64,000 nucleotides of DNA from Nocardioides astragali (GTDB lineage: Bacteria > Actinomycetota > Actinomycetes > Propionibacteriales > Nocardioidaceae): assembly GCF_024436375.1 (NCBI RefSeq), contig NZ_JAFMZM010000003.1:635544-699543 (forward strand). Direction: 5' to 3'. A model generated the notes under the pieces. It had not been told where the DNA came from. It was given only the letters and a program-made list of their open reading frames with translations, and searched no databases. This document shows positions 15,316-25,765 of the stretch, one piece after another. Position 1 is the first letter of the stretch; every line of letters starts with the position of its first letter. Position numbers and translations under genes: made by a program.

Positions 15316-16043
15316 GTCGCTTCGGTGAGGTCGAAGAGGGCGATGGGCGGCGTCGTGGGCTCGCGCGAGCCGCCGTCCGGCTCGACGGTGATGCCGACCG
15401 CGATCGCCTCGGCGGCGGGGCCGTCGAGCACCACGGTCTGGTCCGGGTCGTCCTTCATCAGCCCGGCGGGGACCATGGCCTCGTCGGGCGTCTGGAACCA
15501 CAGCTCGTAGTCCTTGCCCTCTGGGGCGGAGACCATGTCCTCGGTGACGATGACGGCGCGGTTCTCGGCCTTGGAGCGCACCACGGTGGCCCGACCCGCA
15601 TCGCCGAGGTCGAGGAAGACCTCCTCGGCGTCGGGAGCCCGCAGGACCCGCTCGGCGGCGGTCGGCGGGGGGACGTCGTCGGCCCAGGGCTGGGTCACCG
15701 CGGCGCCGACGCCGACGATCAGTGCGAGTGCCGCCGCGACCAGCAAGGGCACCCAGGGTCGCCGCGTGGCCGGCTGCACGGTGGTGGCGGTCGCCGGTGT
15801 GGCGGGCGGGACCTCGGGGGCGAGGGGGCGGACCTGGGAGATGCCGGCCAGCACCGAGTCGCGCAGCGACGCGGGCGGCGGGGTGGCCACGGTATCGGCC
15901 AGCAGGGCTGCGGTCTCCCGGAGCTCGGCGACCTCGGCGCGGCAGTCCTCGCACTCGGCCAGGTGCTGCTCGAAGCGAGCCCGCTCGAGCTCGTCGAGCG
16001 CATCCAGCGCATAGGCGCCCGTGAGCTGGTGCATGTCGCTCAT
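15312..16043 (-). CDS. rskA: Anti-sigma-K factor RskA
   Basis: A membrane-bound anti-sigma factor that holds SigK at the membrane until regulated proteolysis releases it. 243 residues. The N-terminal cytosolic domain has a zinc-associated H27-x3-C31-x2-C34 motif (HLAECEDC). One membrane segment follows at about residues 96-116 (WVPLLVAAALALIVGVGAAV). The outside C-terminal RskA domain ends with DYELWFQTPDEAMVPAGLM and AVGITVEPDGGSREPTTPP. It overlaps sigK by 4 nt upstream and the fusion gene by 4 nt downstream. The sensed signal is not visible from sequence; in mycobacteria it is thought to be redox-linked and acts through SigK itself. Confidence 0.92.
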   Translation of the reverse strand: MSDMHQLTGAYALDALDELERARFEQHLAECEDCRAEVAELRETAALLADTVATPPPASLRDSVLAGISQVRPLAPEVPPATPATATTVQPATRRPWVPLLVAAALALIVGVGAAVTQPWADDVPPPTAAERVLRAPDAEEVFLDLGDAGRATVVRSKAENRAVIVTEDMVSAPEGKDYELWFQTPDEAMVPAGLMKDDPDQTVVLDGPAAEAIAVGITVEPDGGSREPTTPPIALFDLTEAT

Positions 16044-16654
16044 GAGCTGACTCCCATCAGGTCTCGCAGACGGATCAGTCCGTCGCGTATTCGTGTCTTC
16101 GCGGTGCCCAACGGGACGTCGAGCAAGGTGGCGACCTCCGTGTGGGTGTAGCCGCCGAAGTAGGTGAGCTCGACGGCCTGGCGCTGTACGTCGGTGAGGG
16201 TGGCCACCGCGCCGCGGACCCGGGCCGCCTCCAGCGAGGCGTGTGCCGCTTCGGAGGTCTGGTCCTGCTCGACCGGGTCCGTCTCGCGGTTCCAGGTCTC
16301 GTCGCGGGCGATGGCCGCCTCCACCGAGCGGATCCGGTCGACGGCCTTGCGGTGCACGATCGTCAGCAGCCAGCCGGCCGCACTCCCGCGCCGGGGGTCG
16401 TACCGGGTGCTGGAGCGCCACGCGTCGAGGTAGGCCTCCTGCGTGACCTCCTCGGCGTGGGCCGGGTTGCGGACCACGCGCAGGGCCAGGCCGTACGCGC
16501 GAGCGGACGTCGCGTCGTAGAACTCGGCGAACGCCTGCTCGTCGCCCAGGCCGGCCCGGTGGAGCAGGTCGGACAGCGTCGATGCGGTGCCCCCGGACGG
16601 GACGCCTTCGGGCGCCCCGTCCGGTACGGGCCTCACGTGGTCCACGTCGGTCAT
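16040..16654 (-). CDS. sigK: ECF sigma factor SigK
   Basis: An ECF sigma factor of 204 residues. Region 2: FAEFYDATSARAYGLALRV, NPAHAEEVTQEAYLDAWR and GWLLTIVHRKAVDRIRS. Region 4: LTDVQRQAVELTYFGGYTHTEVATLLDVPLGTAKTRIRDGL. The partner rskA follows with a 4-nt overlap, and the order sigK-rskA-FAD oxidoreductase/DUF1365-ufaA1-like matches the mycobacterial sigK locus. Two nearby genes carry identical promoter-like motifs (17412-17438 and 19018-19044) close to the mycobacterial SigK consensus as I recall it, and so are likely targets. No such motif was found in the 47 bp directly upstream of sigK. Confidence 0.92.
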   Translation of the reverse strand: MTDVDHVRPVPDGAPEGVPSGGTASTLSDLLHRAGLGDEQAFAEFYDATSARAYGLALRVVRNPAHAEEVTQEAYLDAWRSSTRYDPRRGSAAGWLLTIVHRKAVDRIRSVEAAIARDETWNRETDPVEQDQTSEAAHASLEAARVRGAVATLTDVQRQAVELTYFGGYTHTEVATLLDVPLGTAKTRIRDGLIRLRDLMGVSS

Positions 16655-16701
16655 CCTCGCCTAGTGCTGTGCTTCTCGAGCCGGTCTTGTCGGTGGACGG
16701 G

Positions 16702-17364
16702 TCACATCTTCGGCATCATCACCGAGTCGATGACGTAGACGGTGGCGTTGGCGGTCGAGACGTTGCCGCAGACGACGGCCGCGCCCTCGGCGGTGAAGTC
16801 CTCGCCGGAGCCCTCGACCGTGATCATGTCGCCGGCAAGGGTCTCGTGCTCGCCCGCGACGTCCTCAGGCGAGAGCTGGCCGGCGACCACGTGGTGGGTG
16901 AGCACGGTGGTCAGCGCCTCCTTGTCGGCCAGGAGGGCGTTGAGGTCCTTCTTCGGGATCTTGGCAAACGCGTCGTCGGTGGGAGCGAAGACCGTCAGGG
17001 CCTCGGCGGAGTTGAGCGTGTCGACGAGGCCGGCCTCGGTGACGGCCGCGACCAGCGTCTTGAGCAGCGGGTTGTTGGAGGCGGCCGTGGCGACCGGGTC
17101 GTCGGCCATGCCCTCGACCGACCCTTCGCCCTCGGTCGGGACGCCGGCGCAGCCGGGACCGAACGGACCGGCGGCCATCGCCTCTTCGGCCGGCGACTCG
17201 GATTCCATGTTGGATTGGGTGGGCGTCTCGGACGTGGTCTCCGAGGTGGTGGGCTCGTCGGCGGTGTCGGCGTCGCTCTCGCCGCCACAGGCAGCCAGGC
17301 CCATGGACGCGGTCAGCGCGAGGGCGGCGAGGCCCAGGGTGCGGGTGCGGAGCTGGGTGAACAT
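16702..17364 (-). CDS. Fasciclin-domain lipoprotein, MPT70/MPT83-like
   Basis: An exported, lipid-anchored adhesion-type protein of 220 residues. The signal peptide ends in lipobox LAAC with Cys26. A Ser/Thr/Glu-rich linker (about residues 27-60) leads to one fasciclin (FAS1) domain: LLKTLVAAVTEAGLVDTLN, the H1 motif LTVFAPTDDAFAKI, LTHHVVAGQL, and the H2-type end TANATVYVIDSVMMP. In M. tuberculosis the fasciclin antigens MPT70 and MPT83 are the hallmark SigK targets, and here the gene sits directly upstream of sigK with a SigK-type promoter. Its ligand is unknown. Confidence 0.92.
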   Translation of the reverse strand: MFTQLRTRTLGLAALALTASMGLAACGGESDADTADEPTTSETTSETPTQSNMESESPAEEAMAAGPFGPGCAGVPTEGEGSVEGMADDPVATAASNNPLLKTLVAAVTEAGLVDTLNSAEALTVFAPTDDAFAKIPKKDLNALLADKEALTTVLTHHVVAGQLSPEDVAGEHETLAGDMITVEGSGEDFTAEGAAVVCGNVSTANATVYVIDSVMMPKM

Positions 17365-17411
17365 GTGGGTGCCTTTCGTCGGAAGCTGCGGTGGGGGTGG
17401 TGTCGGGAGGT

Positions 17412-17438
17412 GTTCGGAGCACGCGGTGGGCCGGATGG
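17412..17438 (-). promoter_or_regulatory. SigK-type promoter for the fasciclin gene
   Basis: Minus strand: CCATCC (17438-17433), a 15-nt spacer, then CCGAAC (17417-17412), leaving a leader of about 40 nt before ATG 17364. The same two hexamers with the same spacing precede the molybdopterin oxidoreductase gene. As I recall it, the mycobacterial SigK consensus is CCATCC and CCGAAT with a slightly longer spacer. Presence and spacing are seen directly; assignment to SigK is inference. Confidence 0.7.
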
Positions 17439-17470
17439 GTGGGACGGCAGGAAATGTCGCCGTCGCCGCC

Positions 17471-19010
17471 TCACGTGATCGTGAGCGCGATCTCCTGCAG
17501 GCCGGAGGAGCCCTCCGGGAAGGGCGTCGTCCGCACGGCGCTCTGGACGTCGCCGTCCTTGTTGGTCGCCCGGCAGGCGACGAAGTGCTGTCCCGGGGTG
17601 GCGTCCCACTCGAGGAACCACTGGCGCCAGTAGTCGTCGGTGACCTGCGGCCCGAGGGTGGCGGGCCGCCAGGCCTCGCCGTCGATGCGGACCTCGACCT
17701 TCTCGATGCCGACGTGCTGCGCCCAGGCGATGCCGCCGACGATGACCTTCCCGGCGCTGCTCTCCGACAGCGGCCTGGGGGTGTCGATCCGGCTGGAGAG
17801 CTTGATGGGGGCGTCGACCGCCCAGTCCCGCTCGGTCCAGTACGCCTGCTCGGCGTCGTACGTCGTCAACGTGATCCGGGTGATCCACTTGCAGGCGCTG
17901 ACGAAGCCGTAGAGCCCGGGGACGACCATGCGGGCCGGGAAGCCGTGGACGCGGGGCAGGGGCTCGCCGTTCATGCCGATCGCGATCAGCGCATCCCGGC
18001 CGTCGAGCGCCACCTGCAGCGGGGTCGAGATGGTCATCCCGTCGACATCGGTGGAGAGGATCTGGTCCGCCCCGGTCGAGTCGATGCCGGCCCTGGCCAG
18101 CACGTCGGCCAGCGGTATGCCGAGCCAGCGGGCGCCGCCGAGGTAGGGGCCGCCGACCTCGTTGGAGACGCAGGTGAGGGTGATGTCGCGCTCGACGGTC
18201 CTCATCGCGGCGAGGTCGTCGAAGGTCAGCGTCACCTCCTGGTCGACGTCGCCGTCGATGGTCAACGTCCACGAGTCGACGTCCACGACCGGCACGGTCA
18301 GGCGCGTGTCGACGCGGTAGAAGTCGGCGTTGGGCGTACGCAGCGGGCTGATGCCGTCGTACGTCGCCTCGAGCCCTTGGGGGAAGGCGGGCGCGCGTTC
18401 CGTGGCGACCGGCAGTGCGATGTCGGTCCCGCCGAGACGGGCGGACGTGACCCAGCGACCGAGGGCGCCCATGGCCACGGCAGCGGCGGCCAGCGCCGGT
18501 CGCCAGCACGACCCCGCGCCGGCTCGGACCGTCGACCGCTGGCGACGGCGCGCTCGAGGCGCGGTCGTCGAGGCGGTGCAGCCACCACAACGAGGTGGCC
18601 GCGACGACGGCGGCGACCAGCGCAGGGACGAGGTCCAGCGGACCGGAGCCCGGGCGCAGCACGGCGAGCACTTCGGCGACGCCGGCGAGCCCGACGACGA
18701 CGAGCAGGCCGACGGTCTCGCGCCGAGCGCCGACGATGCCCGCGACGGCCGCCAGCACCAGGACGACCGCCACGACCGAGCCCACGAGGACGGCTTTGTC
18801 CGCGGTGCCGAACTGCCGGATCGCCCACTCCTTGAGCGGCGTGGGCGTCAGGTCGATGACGGTGGAGCCCACCGCCAGCACCGGCGACGCGGCCGGCACG
18901 GTGAGTGCGGCGACGAGGTGGGCGGCCGCGAGACCGACGACGGTGGCCAGCACACCGTGCCCCGCATGGCGGAGCGTGCTCCGCCGGGTGTGCTGGTCGG
19001 GGGTCTGCAT
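17471..19010 (-). pseudogene. Frameshifted molybdopterin-dependent oxidoreductase (sulfite oxidase family) with N-terminal membrane domain
   Basis: Two frames make one protein. From ATG 19010 to about 18495 comes a membrane part with four hydrophobic segments (GVLATVVGLAAAHLVAAL, AVLVGSVVAVVLVLAAVAGIV and others) ending in PSRRGVVLATG. The frame then changes and continues to 17471 as a sulfite-oxidase-type domain: DGISPLRTPNADFYRVDT, the molybdenum-ligand Cys in ITLTCVSNEVGG, and the dimerisation domain from about GGIAWAQHVGIEKVEV. Reading GGC-GCT where GGC-GCG-CTG would restore the frame suggests a 2-nt loss in a GCGC run at about 18490-18500. It could be a true mutation, a sequencing error, or a slippery site. 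A SigK-type promoter precedes it. Confidence 0.8.
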
Positions 19011-19017
19011 GTGGGGT

Positions 19018-19044
19018 GTTCGGAGTGGGAGTGGCCACGGATGG
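19018..19044 (-). promoter_or_regulatory. SigK-type promoter for the molybdopterin oxidoreductase gene
   Basis: Minus strand: CCATCC (19044-19039), a 15-nt spacer, then CCGAAC (19023-19018), only 7 nt before ATG 19010, which predicts a leaderless mRNA. It is identical in both hexamers and in spacing to the fasciclin promoter at 17412-17438. Confidence 0.7.
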
Positions 19045-19090
19045 CTCGGGCCCGGACCACCACGGGGAAGTGGTGCGGCATCATGCGCAC

Positions 19091-19846
19091 ATGAGCGATA
19101 CCTCCGCCGAGCTGGTCCACTACGCCGTCGCGGACGCCGTCGCGACGATCACCCTCGACAGCCCGGCCAACCGCAACGCGCTGAGCCGACAGCTGGTCAC
19201 CGAGCTCGTCGCGCACCTCGAGCGCGCCGGCGCCGACGACGGCGTGCGGGTCGTGCTGGTCGAGAGCTCCGGCAAGGTGTTCTGCTCCGGCGCCGACCTC
19301 TCCGAGGCGACCACGGAGGGCATGGAGGTGGGCGCCCGCAGGATCGTCGACCTGCAGCGGCTCATCGTCACCCTCGACAAGCCGGTGGTCACCAAGAACC
19401 TCGGCGCCGTCCGGGCCGGTGGCATCGGCATCATTGCCGCCGCCGACATCGCCGTCAGTGCCGACGAGGCCACGTTCGCCCTCACCGAGGTCAAGCTCGG
19501 CCTGGCCGCAGCGATCATCAGCCTGACGGTCCACCACCGGATGAACCCGCGCGCTGCCGCGCTCACCACCCTCGGCGGCGAGGTGTTCACAGGCGCCGAG
19601 GCGGCGGCGTACGGACTGGTGACGAAGGCGGTGCCGGCGGCCCACCTCGACGACGAGGTGACCGCGATCTGCGCCAGCCTCGCGACCGGTGCCGCCCAGG
19701 GCCTGCGCGAGTCCAAGCGGATCCTCAACCGCGACCTCGTGGCGCGGATCGACTCCCTCGGCGAGGAGATGGCCTCGACCAGCGCACGGTTGTTCGCCAG
19801 CGACGAGGCGCGCGAGGCGATGACGGCCTTCCTGTCGCGGAAGTAG
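19091..19846 (+). CDS. Enoyl-CoA hydratase/isomerase family protein
   Basis: 251-residue crotonase-fold protein, cytosolic, acting on an acyl-CoA. The first oxyanion region is seen at GKVFCSGADLSEA and the second at KNLGAVRAGGIGIIAAADIAV. The usual catalytic segment after ALTEVKLGL reads AAAIISLTVHHRMNP, without the second acidic residue of classical hydratases, so the reaction may be isomerisation or lysis instead. The C-terminus GLRESKRILNRDL and SEEAR-like end are typical. It is divergent from the molybdopterin gene and stands alone in its direction. Substrate unknown. Confidence 0.85.
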   Translation: MSDTSAELVHYAVADAVATITLDSPANRNALSRQLVTELVAHLERAGADDGVRVVLVESSGKVFCSGADLSEATTEGMEVGARRIVDLQRLIVTLDKPVVTKNLGAVRAGGIGIIAAADIAVSADEATFALTEVKLGLAAAIISLTVHHRMNPRAAALTTLGGEVFTGAEAAAYGLVTKAVPAAHLDDEVTAICASLATGAAQGLRESKRILNRDLVARIDSLGEEMASTSARLFASDEAREAMTAFLSRK

Positions 19847-19898
19847 CGGCACAGGCGGGTCCTGGGCCCGGCAGCCCCTGCTGTCGAACCCAGTGTGA

Positions 19899-19978
19899 GC
19901 ACTCGGTCCTGGGCGCCAACTTCCTGCGATGGTGCGCGGTCCATCGCAGGAAGCCGGGTCAGTGGACCAAGGACGCAG
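19899..19978 (+). repeat. 80-bp dispersed hairpin repeat, copy 1
   Basis: Within the convergent gap after the enoyl-CoA hydratase gene. It contains a perfect 13-bp inverted repeat: cttcctgcgatgg (19920-19932), 8-nt loop, ccatcgcaggaag (19941-19953). The whole 80-bp unit, from gcactcggt to aaggacgcag, recurs at 62748-62827 in the same orientation with scattered differences. This copy could terminate transcription from either side. Confidence 0.8.
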
Positions 19979-20024
19979 CGGGAGCGAGCACCTCTCAGCC
20001 TCACCAGGGGCTTGACGATGGACG

Positions 20025-21017
20025 TCAGGGCCCGCTGCGCGCCACGAGGCGGATCAGCTCCTGGGTCGCGAGGCCGAGGTGCGTGTCGACCGGCGGGGTC
20101 CCGATCGCTGCCTGGACCGGTCCGCACTGGGTCAGGTCGATGGTGAGCGTACGAGCGGTCCCGGTCGCGTCGGTGAGCACGACGACGTACGACGGCGCGG
20201 CGGGGTCGAGCGGGCAGTCGGTCATCGCGCCCAAGTGGACGGCGGTGGTGGCGCTCGCGCGGATCGACTCGGACACGGGCGAGCCGGCCTGCCACTGCCC
20301 GACGAGCTCCCGACGCTGGCCCGCCCCGCTGTAGACGCAGACGTCGGCCGCGGTGGCGGGGAGGGGCAGCAGTGGGACGGTCGACTGCCAGTGCGACTCG
20401 GCGGTCTCGGCGAGCAGGCCGGCCGAGCTCCCGTCGTGGTTGGTCTCCGTCGTGGTGAAGCGGGCCGGGCACGTGACGGGGTCAGGGAGCGGCCCGGGCG
20501 GGCCACTCGCCCCCGCCGCATCCATGAGGAGCGTGGTCTCGAGCTGGCTGAACAGCACCGTGTCCCTAGTGCTGCAGCCGGTGTCGCCGGTGAGCTCGGC
20601 GACCCGGCCGTCGACGAGGCCCACCTCGATCCGGAAAAGCCCGGTCGGCCGGAGCGATGCCTCGTCGACGCCGCACACGGGGCGATCGACCTGCGTCTCC
20701 CACAGCGTGGCGGCGAGGGCGGGTGCGAGGTCCCCGGTGATCACGCCCTGCGGGTGCCGTACCCGCAGCGCTGCTCCCTCGTCGGCGAGCGGGCAGAAGC
20801 GGACCCACGTGGCCTCCTGCTCGCCGATCTCGCTGGTCGGCGCATCGGTGCGAGCCACGCAGTCCGTGCTCGGCTCGGCCGAGCTGTCGTCGCCGTCGCC
20901 GTCGTCGTCGGCCATCAGCCGCGGCAGCGCGAAGGCGCCCGCGAGGACCAGCGCCACCGCGAGAGCGGCGCCCAGCCACCGCCGGGTGGGTGCGCGGTCG
21001 CGTGCTTCGTCGTCCAC
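20025..21017 (-). CDS. Hypothetical membrane-anchored extracytoplasmic protein
   Basis: 330 residues; no family recognised. A short cytosolic N-terminus precedes one hydrophobic segment at about residues 13-32 (LGAALAVALVLAGAFALPRL), then an acidic linker (DDDGDGDDSSAEPS) and a ~270-residue outside domain. That domain has several paired Cys (WVRFCPLADEG, DRPVCGVDE, TGDTGCSTRD, PVTCPARF, ADVCVYSG), suggesting disulfides. GTG 21017 is chosen because a strong GAGGGGGA lies just upstream; the frame stays open to 21113 but without a site. It is divergent from helR. No function can be assigned. Confidence 0.7.
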   Translation of the reverse strand: MDDEARDRAPTRRWLGAALAVALVLAGAFALPRLMADDDGDGDDSSAEPSTDCVARTDAPTSEIGEQEATWVRFCPLADEGAALRVRHPQGVITGDLAPALAATLWETQVDRPVCGVDEASLRPTGLFRIEVGLVDGRVAELTGDTGCSTRDTVLFSQLETTLLMDAAGASGPPGPLPDPVTCPARFTTTETNHDGSSAGLLAETAESHWQSTVPLLPLPATAADVCVYSGAGQRRELVGQWQAGSPVSESIRASATTAVHLGAMTDCPLDPAAPSYVVVLTDATGTARTLTIDLTQCGPVQAAIGTPPVDTHLGLATQELIRLVARSGP

Positions 21018-21191
21018 TCGTCCCCCTCGTGTGCTGCCGGGTCCCATCCAACAAGACGGCCGGGCGCACGGTGCCGTTCCACGGATTCTCGGTAAGTCGG
21101 CGCGGAGCACCACCCGGCGCTAGGCTTGTCGGTCTGCCCGGAAGCGTGGGCAGTTGCATCAAGGGATGTCATCGGGGGATGAGGAGCAGGT

Positions 21192-23381
<2,190 letters not shown>

Positions 23382-23463
23382 GATCGGGATCGGGACCACT
23401 TGTCCCCGCTGCGTAGCATCCCGCACGCGGATCCCGACAGCACCAACAACCCTGGGGAGATTG

Positions 23464-24384
23464 ATGTCTCGGCTCGCGCGCCGGCAGGTGGGTAGCAGGA
23501 CACCGTGGCGCGCCGCGGTGCTCGTCGGCGCTCTCTTACTCCTTGCCACGGCGTGCATCGGCCCGGGCACGTGGCCCACGACGGAGTCGGGACTCCGACG
23601 TGCGGTCCAGCCCCGCACCACGACGGCTCCGCCCTCCACTGCTCCGCCGACCGCAGCGCCGCCCACCCCGGCTCCCCCCACGTGGGAGACCGTCTTCGTC
23701 GATCATTTCGACGGACCGGCCGGCGCGTCGCCCGACCAGTGGCACCACATGCCGGGCTGGAACGCCGCCGCCCTCAACGGGGCAGGCAAGCTCGAGGTGG
23801 GGCACGTCGCCCAGATCCGCTCAACACCCGGTTGGACCCTCCCAGCAGGGACCCGGGTGCGGGTCTCGGCGAGCCTCGTGATGCCCGACACGGGCAGCAA
23901 CTACGCCGCCTTCTGGGTCCAGCACCCCAACGGTGTCGACCCCCGCGAGCTGGACGTGATCGAGAGCTACGGCCCCCTCAAGCCGACGGGCGCGCAGCTC
24001 GGCTCGCACATCTGCTACGACGAGATGGTCGGCGTCGGCGCAGACGCCTGCGAGGTCTCAGGCATGCCTCCCGAGCTCTGGCCGGTCGGCCAGGCCTTCG
24101 CCGACGGCGCGAAGCCGTGGCATTCCTTCTGGGAGTACCACGCGGAGTTCACGGTCGGCGGTGACCAGGTGCACTACGAGGCGAGGGACGGCTCTGGCAA
24201 CCAGGCCTACATCGTGGACTCGACGCCGGATCCTCGCCGGGTGCCGGGCAACGCACTCCCGTTCCACCTGAGGCTGTCCAACAAGGACGTGGAGCCGCAG
24301 TACGTCGTCGCCGGTGGTGCGCGCCACAGCATGCTGGTCGACTGGGTCACCGTGCAGGTGCTGTACCCGACCGCCGCCAGCTGA
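23464..24384 (+). CDS. Secreted GH16-like (concanavalin-fold) lipoprotein
   Basis: A 306-residue exported protein. The signal peptide ends in a lipobox-like LLATAC, so it is probably lipid-anchored. A Pro/Thr-rich linker (about residues 50-75) precedes a beta-jelly-roll domain with the GH16 catalytic motif ELDVIES (E162 nucleophile, E167 acid/base). It should cut or remodel a beta-glucan or galactan-type polymer at the cell surface. ATG 23464 has GGGGAG 5 nt upstream. Its final 60 residues (RVPGNALPFHLRLSNKDV ... LVDWVTVQVLYP) recur in the 88-residue remnant at 27895. It lies near the polysaccharide locus and could act on that polymer. Confidence 0.82.
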   Translation: MSRLARRQVGSRTPWRAAVLVGALLLLATACIGPGTWPTTESGLRRAVQPRTTTAPPSTAPPTAAPPTPAPPTWETVFVDHFDGPAGASPDQWHHMPGWNAAALNGAGKLEVGHVAQIRSTPGWTLPAGTRVRVSASLVMPDTGSNYAAFWVQHPNGVDPRELDVIESYGPLKPTGAQLGSHICYDEMVGVGADACEVSGMPPELWPVGQAFADGAKPWHSFWEYHAEFTVGGDQVHYEARDGSGNQAYIVDSTPDPRRVPGNALPFHLRLSNKDVEPQYVVAGGARHSMLVDWVTVQVLYPTAAS

Positions 24385-24391
24385 GCCTGGC

Positions 24392-25354
24392 TCAGGCCGG
24401 ATCCGGGTCCGGCAGCACCGGTCCGGCGGCGGCAGCCGGCCGGCCGAGCCCGGCCACGGCCCCCAGGACCAGCAGGATCCCGACGACGGCAGCCGCGCCG
24501 AGCGACTCCTCGAGCACGACAGCCGCCACCACCGCGGCGGTGACCGGCTCGACCAAGCTGGCCGTGACGGCGGTGCTGGGCGCGACGACGCGGAGCCCGG
24601 AGTAGAGCAGGACGTAGGCCAGCGCCATCGTCAGGACCCCCAAGTAGGCCAGCCAGGCCAGCGCTGCCGGATCCGCGGTGACGCGCGGCCCCTCGACGAG
24701 GGCCAGGCAGGGCAGCAGCACGGCCGCGCCCACGAGCGTCATCCCGCTGGTCAGCACCAGCGGCGACGAGGTGCGGCTGATGGAGCCGCCGGCCACCGTG
24801 GTGAGGGCGTACGTCGCACCCGACGCGATTGCGAGCAGCACGCCCGCGACCGGGGCCGGGCCGGTCGCGGACTCGTGGCCCGCCACGCTGACCAGCAGCA
24901 GCCCGACCAGTGCCGCCATCAGCACGGCCAATCGACCTCGCGCGGGCGCGCGGCGGTTGCGCACGGACTCCGCGACCGTCAGCAGCACGGGTGCGAGGCC
25001 GAGGCTGACGACCGTCGAGACGGCGACCCCGACCTGGGTGACCGAGACGAAGTAGAACCCTTGGTAGGCGGCCGTGCCCACGCCGATCGCCAGCAGCTGG
25101 CGTGGCCGGGCGCGTGCCAGGTCGAGCAGCTCGCTGCCGCGGCGCAGGGCGAGGAGCGCCACGAGGAGCACGGCACCGGCGCTCGCCATCCGCCAGGCGC
25201 TGATCGTCACGGGGGACAGCGGGTCGGACTCGCGGATGAGCTGCACCGCGAGGCCGCCGGTGCCCCACAGGACGCTGGCGGCGGCGACCTCTGCGAGGCC
25301 GCGCAGGTGTGTCGTGTGGTGAGGCTGGAGGGACGTGCTGGACAGGTTGGACAT
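24392..25354 (-). CDS. EamA/DMT-family transporter
   Basis: 320 residues, ten predicted membrane segments in two EamA repeats, inner membrane. Repeat one begins EVAAASVLWGTGGLAVQLI; repeat two begins VAGVLLAIASGATYALTTVAGG and ends with APSTAVTASLVEPVTAAVVAAVVLEE, which is the family's typical helix pair. It is an exporter or importer of a small metabolite such as an amino acid; the substrate cannot be predicted. ATG 25354 gives a normal N-terminus; the frame runs open to 25498 but that extension overlaps no site. It is convergent with the GH16-like gene (7-nt gap). Confidence 0.87.
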   Translation of the reverse strand: MSNLSSTSLQPHHTTHLRGLAEVAAASVLWGTGGLAVQLIRESDPLSPVTISAWRMASAGAVLLVALLALRRGSELLDLARARPRQLLAIGVGTAAYQGFYFVSVTQVGVAVSTVVSLGLAPVLLTVAESVRNRRAPARGRLAVLMAALVGLLLVSVAGHESATGPAPVAGVLLAIASGATYALTTVAGGSISRTSSPLVLTSGMTLVGAAVLLPCLALVEGPRVTADPAALAWLAYLGVLTMALAYVLLYSGLRVVAPSTAVTASLVEPVTAAVVAAVVLEESLGAAAVVGILLVLGAVAGLGRPAAAAGPVLPDPDPA

Positions 25355-25597
25355 GCTGACGATGCTCCGTCGGACGAGTCGGGACGAGTGGCTCGGTGCG
25401 GAGCGGCGGACCGCTCCGGTCAGGCGACCGGAGGCGGGAGCAGGCGGGGCTGCAGGATCATGCGGACGAGTGTGCCAGCCGAGGGCGTGCTCCGGCATCC
25501 GGGTTTCGAGATCCGTCTCATCGGGTTCCGGGAACCGCTGGATGGTGCAGGCATGTGGGAGGTCAGGACTCCACGACCTTCGTCCGCAGCCGTCAGC

Positions 25598-25720
25598 TCC
25601 GAGGGCTTCGTGGAGTTCGCCTCCGCGTGGTGGCCGTCGCGCGGCCCGCGCAGGCCGATTTCTGGTGGCTGCGCGAGCCGTCTTCCTCGCCGAGTGGGCG
25701 AAGGGGTGATCAGCCGTCGA
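25598..25720 (+). pseudogene. Degenerate helR fragment
   Basis: Translating this stretch in shifting frames gives GFVEFASAWWPS, then DFWWLREP, then RRVGEGVISRR. These align in order with the helR segments GFVEFASHWWPP, VFGWLRDPEF and ARVGEGVVTRE (about residues 382-423 of the 21192-23381 gene). Two frameshifts separate the blocks. Nothing else of the gene is left in the 411-bp gap 25355-25765, whose remainder holds only the upstream region of the EamA gene and, near 25753, a GGAGG for the next gene. It is a relic, not an expressed gene. Confidence 0.8.
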
Positions 25721-25765
25721 GCGGCCTTAGGGTGGCAGCGTCCCGATCCTTCGGAGGTCTGAATC

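Noticed and set aside
13306..15954. Extension of the fusion gene upstream of 15315 to a longer start
   Set aside because: The upstream part would overlap rskA and is Arg/Gly-rich without a domain; ATG 15315 overlaps the rskA stop as in the rest of the operon.
21060..21191. Rifampicin-associated element upstream of helR
   Set aside because: I did not find a convincing inverted GGGGCTT-type element; TAGGCT at 21121 could be a -10, but nothing more can be claimed.
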